Shown here in pieces: positions 6,655-10,046 of a DNA stretch of 10,046 bases. Positions within the stretch are counted from its first letter, which is position 1. Each line of letters opens with the position of its first letter. The stretch spans positions 1 through 10,046 of the forward strand of contig JANYKP010000294.1 in NCBI GenBank assembly GCA_025358195.1, written 5' to 3'. The notes beneath the pieces were generated by a model. The model was not told the origin of the DNA. It saw only the letters and a program-made list of their open reading frames with translations, and made no database searches. The position numbers and the translations under genes were made by a program. The DNA comes from Cyclobacteriaceae bacterium (GTDB lineage Bacteria; Bacteroidota; Bacteroidia; Cytophagales; Cyclobacteriaceae).

Positions 6655-6912
6655 TTATTTTTTCTTTAATTTATCCAACCATTGGTTGGCTTCCTTTTGA
6701 CGTTTCAACTGACCATTGGATATCAATGCTGCCAATTTCTGGTTAACCGTTCCTTTTGATGTTAAATGATAATTGCCACAATCTTCACACTTATAGACGG
6801 CAATTGGCCCACCGTGAGCGGCGTAGTCAAAATGAATACGTGCATCAATCAACGCATCCTCGGCCATTTCCTGGGTTGGATATACTTTTTTATGGCTACT
6901 GCACTTTATCAT
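6655..6912 (-). CDS. Small putative zinc-binding protein (85 aa), function unknown
   Basis: I do not recognise a characterised family. Two paired ligand motifs are visible: C4-S-S-H7 near the N-terminus and C42-E-D-C45 in YKCEDCGNYHLTS. Together they could hold one zinc ion in a ribbon-like fold, with H49 as an alternative ligand. Between them lies an amphipathic helix (TQEMAEDALIDARIHFDYA, 13-31). The C-terminal 25 residues are Lys/Gln-rich and helical (GQLKRQKEANQWLDKLKKK), which suggests contact with nucleic acid or an acidic partner; that is inference. The CxxCGxYHLTS segment resembles small zinc proteins common in phages and bacteria. It is the first gene of the leftward arm, only 28 bases from the divergent cyclophilin start, and it is followed closely by the SemiSWEET gene. 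Confidence 0.82.
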   Translation of the reverse strand: MIKCSSHKKVYPTQEMAEDALIDARIHFDYAAHGGPIAVYKCEDCGNYHLTSKGTVNQKLAALISNGQLKRQKEANQWLDKLKKK

Positions 6913-6940
6913 TTATCTTGCTGACTAAATTAAAAATCGA

Positions 6941-7381
6941 ATGAAGATAGCGGAAATCCACACAAAAAAAGGAGTCATGAAAATTAAGTTCTTTGAACAA
7001 GATGCGCCGAATACGGTGAAGAACTTTACGGACCTGGCACAGAAAGGTTTTTATAACGGTCTGATCTTCCACCGGGTTATTCCTAATTTTATGGTCCAGG
7101 CCGGTTGTCCTAACGGAATTGGAAACGGCGGCCCCGGGTATAAAATTGATTGTGAACTTACCGGCGCCAATCAAGTTCACGACAAAGGCGTACTTTCAAT
7201 GGCACATGCGGGGAGGAATACCGGAGGGTCGCAGTTCTTTATTTGTCATAATCGGGAGAACACAAAACACCTTGACCGCAATCACACAGTTTTCGGGAAG
7301 GTCTATGAAGGCCTGGATATAATCGATCTGATCCGGCAAGGTGATGTGATGGACAAAGTGGTAGTTAAAGAGGAAGAATAA
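6941..7381 (+). CDS. Cytosolic cyclophilin-type peptidyl-prolyl isomerase (146 aa)
   Basis: This is a minimal single-domain bacterial cyclophilin without signal peptide, acting on Xaa-Pro bonds in the cytosol. The active site is complete: FHRVIPNFMVQAG (43-55) gives R45, F50 and Q53; LSMAHAGRNTGGSQFFI (85-101) gives M88, Q98 and F100; and LDRNHTVFGKV (111-121) gives H115. Leucine stands at the position of the human CypA Trp, as in many bacterial forms, which usually lowers cyclosporin affinity. The protein ends in acidic residues (KEEE). It is the first gene of the rightward arm. Its promoter must lie in the 28-base divergent gap or inside the neighbouring zinc-protein gene. The stop is followed within 10 bases by an inverted octamer repeat array. 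Confidence 0.95.
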   Translation: MKIAEIHTKKGVMKIKFFEQDAPNTVKNFTDLAQKGFYNGLIFHRVIPNFMVQAGCPNGIGNGGPGYKIDCELTGANQVHDKGVLSMAHAGRNTGGSQFFICHNRENTKHLDRNHTVFGKVYEGLDIIDLIRQGDVMDKVVVKEEE

Positions 7382-7389
7382 TTATTCGA

Positions 7390-7488
7390 GTGTTAACGTG
7401 TTTACGTGCCAATGTGTTTATGTCCACGTTAGCAAATAGCCACATTAACACATTAACACCTTAACACATTAACACCTTAACACATTTA
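7390..7488. repeat. Inverted array of 8-bp repeats (CACATTAA type) able to form a long hairpin
   Basis: The right half (7441-7488) holds six head-to-tail octamers: cacattaa, cacattaa, caccttaa, cacattaa, caccttaa, cacattta. The left half (7390-7429) holds five more diverged octamers in the opposite orientation: gtgttaac, gtgtttac, gtgccaat, gtgtttat, gtccacgt. About 11 bases (tagcaaatagc) separate the halves, so the whole could fold as an imperfect long stem. It fills nearly all of the 112-base gap between the cyclophilin stop and the acyl-CoA oxidase start, ending 5 bases before that ATG. It could act as a terminator-like or leader structure; this is inference. Confidence 0.88.
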
Positions 7489-7493
7489 AACCT

Positions 7494-9806
7494 ATGCTGC
7501 GCTCTGACCTGGTGAAAGCCAACCCCAACCTGAACGTATTCCTGCCAATTTTTTATATGGTATGGTCTGATGCCGTACTCACGCCTAGCGAAATTAAGAC
7601 CATCAAGGACCTCATCGATAGCCAGCGGTGGCTGAAGCAAGAAGAAAAAAAATTCCTGTACGAGCAGCTTAATCCTTCTTCCCCCCCATCGCCAGATGAG
7701 TTTAAGAATTGGCTGGCTGAAATCAGAAAGGCGGGTGATCAAGTGTCACCTGGTGAACAGGTACGACTTGTCGATATCGGCATCAAATTAGCCCAACTTC
7801 GTGGCAACGGTTCCATGAATGACTCGTTGGAACAGGCAAAGCAATCACTCTCCAATGTTGAAGAGACACTCGGACTTATCAGCGGTGAAGCGATTTATAA
7901 TTTCTACCCCGAGCGACGTACGACCATCACGCAGCAACGCGCTACCCAGCACACCTTCAACATTGAAACGCTAGCAAAGCTCCTGGACGGGAAGGAGGCA
8001 GATATCATCAGAAAGGTTAAGGCGGTTATCTCCGATCCTGAATTTAAGTTTATCGATCCAGATGATCTCTCTACGTACCGGGAAAAAGTGTTGCAGTGGT
8101 GCCGTCACCTTGCTGAGCAGGGATATGGCGCGATGGCCTATCCAAAAGAATATGGTGGCCAGGGTGATATGGCTAGTTATTTTGCAATTATGGAGGCACT
8201 TAGTTACCACGATCTCAGCCTGGTCATAAAATTTGGTGTTCAGTTCGGTTTGTTTGGTATGAGTGTCTATTTTCTCGGCACTGAGAAGCATCACAAAAAA
8301 TATCTGAAGTCAATCGGAACTCTTGAGTTGCCGGGATGTTTTGCCATGACAGAAACCGGTCACGGTTCGAACGTGCGGGGCATCGAAACCACTGCCACGT
8401 ATGATCATGCATCCAAAACTTTTGTCATCCACACCCCGAATGAACTTGCGAAGAAAGAATACATCGGCAATGCTGCTGTCCACGGACAGATGGGTACAAC
8501 CTTCGCAAAATTGATTTTAGACGGAAAGGATTATGGTGTAAGTGCCTTCCTCGTTCCGCTACGCGACAAGAATGGGAAGACCCTCCCTGGCATTACCATT
8601 GAAGACTGCGGACGAAAAATGGGACTGAACGGTGTCGATAATGGAAAAATCAAGTATGACAAAGTAGTCATCCCATACGAAAACCTACTGGACAGGTTTG
8701 CCAGCGTTTCATCTGACGGGAAATTTGTGAGTCCAATCGCAAGTGACAATCGCCGGTTCTTTACGATGCTGGGAACGCTGGTTGGAGGACGTATTGGAAT
8801 ACCCCGCTCAGGCCTAAGTGCATCTAAGTCAGGCCTCACGATTGCCATCCGTTATAGCGATCAACGCAAACAATTTGGCCCTGATGATGGTAGTGAAGTA
8901 CCTATACTCAACTACCGTACGCATCAAAGAAGGTTAATGCCGTTTTTGGCAAATACCTATGCGCTCCATTTCTCCCTTCGTTACCTGACGGAGAGATTTT
9001 TGAAACGAACCGAGCGCGACATGCAGGAGATAGAAGCCCTGGCAGCAGGTCTAAAGTCTTTTGCCACCTGGAATACAACACAAACTCTACAAGAATGCCG
9101 CGAATGTTGCGGTGGAAAAGGCTACCTCTCCGAAAACAGAATTGACCGGCTAAAAAATGATTCTGAGATCTACACAACCTTTGAAGGAGACAATACAGTG
9201 CTTATGCAATTGGTGGCCAAAAGTAGGTTGACAGAATTCAAACAAGAGTTCGGCAATATGGGTCTCTTCGGCATTCTAAACTATGTCGCCGACCAGGCGT
9301 CCACTTCGTTGTCAGAAATGAATCCGTTCACCACACGAAATACCGACGAAGAACATTTATTAGACTTCGAGTTTCATCTCAATGCCTTCAAATTCCGTGA
9401 GCGAGACATCCTCACCTCTTCGGCAAAGCGACTCAAAAAACATATCAGCGAGGGAATGGATTCTTTTGATGCATTCAATGTAAGTCAACATCATTTGGTT
9501 CAAGTTGCGTTTGCCCATATCGAGCGGGTCATTCTCGAGCAGTTCATTCTGCAAGTGGAGCAAACAAAAGATGCTGGTTGCCAGGCGGTATTGAAAAAAC
9601 TATGTCAGCTCTTCGCCCTTTCTCAACTGGAAATGAACAAAGGATGGTACCTGGAAAGCGGTTACATGGAGGGTGTGAAAACAAAAGCTATCCGTAAGAT
9701 GGTGAACCAACTTTGTTGGGATATCCGACAAGAAGCGGTGCCGCTCGTTGATGCTTTTAATATCCCGGAGAGCTGTTTGGCCGCTCCCATTGCGCGAAGG
9801 GGATAA
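7494..9806 (+). CDS. Acyl-CoA oxidase/dehydrogenase with TerB-like N-terminal domain (770 aa)
   Basis: This FAD enzyme makes the alpha-beta double bond in acyl-CoA, the first step of beta-oxidation. It looks closer to acyl-CoA oxidases than to 380-aa dehydrogenases: GCFAMTETGHGSNVRG (281-296), FVIHTPNELAKKEYIGNAA (310-328, matching the oxidase HTP stretch), FLVPLRDKNGKTLPGI (352-367), RYSDQRKQFG (453-462), ECRECCGGKGYLSENRI (534-550) and IYTTFEGDNTVLMQ (559-572) with likely catalytic E564. The C-terminal helical region (about 580-770) fits the oxidase second alpha domain. Whether it uses O2 or an electron-transfer flavoprotein cannot be told. Residues about 13-60 (FYMVWSDAVLTPSEIKTIKD and following) resemble a TerB-type helical domain not found in ordinary family members. 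No Shine-Dalgarno sequence precedes the ATG; the octamer array ends 5 bases upstream. No cofactor residue is obviously missing. Confidence 0.94.
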   Translation: MLRSDLVKANPNLNVFLPIFYMVWSDAVLTPSEIKTIKDLIDSQRWLKQEEKKFLYEQLNPSSPPSPDEFKNWLAEIRKAGDQVSPGEQVRLVDIGIKLAQLRGNGSMNDSLEQAKQSLSNVEETLGLISGEAIYNFYPERRTTITQQRATQHTFNIETLAKLLDGKEADIIRKVKAVISDPEFKFIDPDDLSTYREKVLQWCRHLAEQGYGAMAYPKEYGGQGDMASYFAIMEALSYHDLSLVIKFGVQFGLFGMSVYFLGTEKHHKKYLKSIGTLELPGCFAMTETGHGSNVRGIETTATYDHASKTFVIHTPNELAKKEYIGNAAVHGQMGTTFAKLILDGKDYGVSAFLVPLRDKNGKTLPGITIEDCGRKMGLNGVDNGKIKYDKVVIPYENLLDRFASVSSDGKFVSPIASDNRRFFTMLGTLVGGRIGIPRSGLSASKSGLTIAIRYSDQRKQFGPDDGSEVPILNYRTHQRRLMPFLANTYALHFSLRYLTERFLKRTERDMQEIEALAAGLKSFATWNTTQTLQECRECCGGKGYLSENRIDRLKNDSEIYTTFEGDNTVLMQLVAKSRLTEFKQEFGNMGLFGILNYVADQASTSLSEMNPFTTRNTDEEHLLDFEFHLNAFKFRERDILTSSAKRLKKHISEGMDSFDAFNVSQHHLVQVAFAHIERVILEQFILQVEQTKDAGCQAVLKKLCQLFALSQLEMNKGWYLESGYMEGVKTKAIRKMVNQLCWDIRQEAVPLVDAFNIPESCLAAPIARRG

Positions 9807-9889
9807 TTTAAGAACGAATAGGTCAAGTTTATATCGAAATTTTTGAATGATGTTGTACTCTCCATTCGAAATCACCTTATCTTGATTCC

Positions 9890-9907
9890 CTAACCTAACT
9901 AACCTAA
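9890..9907 (+). repeat. Exact tandem 9-bp duplication in the lipoprotein leader
   Basis: The word ctaacctaa occurs twice without a gap (9890-9898 and 9899-9907), followed by acctta, and ends 10 bases before the ATG of the lipoprotein gene. It occupies the place of a ribosome binding site and contains no Shine-Dalgarno sequence. Confidence 0.7.
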
Positions 9908-9917
9908 ACCTTACCCT

Positions 9918-10046
9918 ATGAGACGAATAGTGATTGCGTACTTTTTGGCTGCTGTTTTTATTGGCTGCCAAACATCCAAAGATACCGGTGATTCCGGCAT
10001 TAAGCTGGTCACCAATGGATTTGAAACCGCTGCTCATTACCTTTCG
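9918..10046 (+). CDS. Putative lipoprotein, N-terminal part only (runs off right edge)
   Basis: Translation from the ATG at 9918 stays open for 43 codons to the window edge. The start is basic (MRRIV), followed by a short hydrophobic stretch and a lipobox-like VFIGC, which places the lipidated cysteine at residue 17. The mature part begins CQTSKDTGDSGIKLVTNGFE. Serine/threonine-rich residues after the Cys are common in Bacteroidota lipoproteins, and the protein is expected in the outer or inner membrane. Too little is present to name a family. A weak promoter-like pair lies upstream (ttg at 9853-9855 and tatcttga at 9878-9885, 22 bases apart), only partly matching the Bacteroidota TTTG / TAnnTTTG consensus. 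The 111-base gap after the acyl-CoA oxidase suggests its own transcription. Confidence 0.8.
   Translation, partial: MRRIVIAYFLAAVFIGCQTSKDTGDSGIKLVTNGFETAAHYLS

Noticed and set aside
6896..7180. Minus-strand frame opposite the cytosolic cyclophilin
   Set aside because: It is antisense to a clear cyclophilin and overlaps the start of the zinc-protein gene; the translation has no family features.
8531..8848. Minus-strand frames within the acyl-CoA oxidase gene
   Set aside because: They are shadows of a strongly conserved coding region on the plus strand.
9834..9872. Terminator after the acyl-CoA oxidase (gaatg/cattc pairing)
   Set aside because: The stem is only about 5 bp with a long loop and no following T-run.

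Overview
The window looks like chromosomal DNA from a Bacteroidota bacterium, most likely a Cytophagales-type soil or aquatic organism. That rests on the moderate G+C content, mostly absent Shine-Dalgarno sequences, the protein families present (secreted MetX-like hydrolase, penicillin-acylase-type Ntn hydrolase, TerB-like/acyl-CoA oxidase fusion, cyclophilins) and several short-unit intergenic repeat arrays. The genus cannot be named from this window. No phage, transposase, CRISPR array, tRNA or rRNA was seen.

Layout. From the left edge to 6912 all genes lie on the minus strand; from 6941 to the right edge all lie on the plus strand. The two arms diverge at a 28-base gap (6913-6940). The minus arm, in transcription order, is: a small putative zinc-binding protein (6912-6655) followed by a SemiSWEET sugar transporter (6643-6377); a 490-base stretch with two ~75-bp repeats; a small four-helix membrane protein (5884-5411); a 726-aa secreted penicillin-acylase-family hydrolase (5341-3161); a SAM-dependent methyltransferase (3115-2360); a nitronate monooxygenase-like flavoprotein (2275-1271); and a tight three-gene group made of an 89-aa orphan ORF (1163-894), an exported divergent cyclophilin (887-228) and a secreted MetX-like alpha/beta hydrolase that runs off the left edge. 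The last two overlap in ATGA.

The plus arm is: a cytosolic cyclophilin with an intact active site (6941-7381), an inverted array of 8-bp repeats (7390-7488), a 770-aa acyl-CoA oxidase/dehydrogenase with a TerB-like N-terminal domain (7494-9806), and the start of a lipoprotein that runs off the right edge.

How the genes fit together. This is mostly a mixed set of housekeeping and accessory metabolic genes, not one pathway. The clear functional units are the coupled exported cyclophilin and hydrolase, and the zinc-protein/SemiSWEET pair. The most unusual content is the non-coding repeats. Four different short-unit repeats (7-bp, two unlike 8-bp units, and a ~75-bp unit with inverted ends) sit between genes, and one of them appears to supply the last dozen codons of the nitronate monooxygenase. 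I did not find convincing evidence for a new defence or mobile system.
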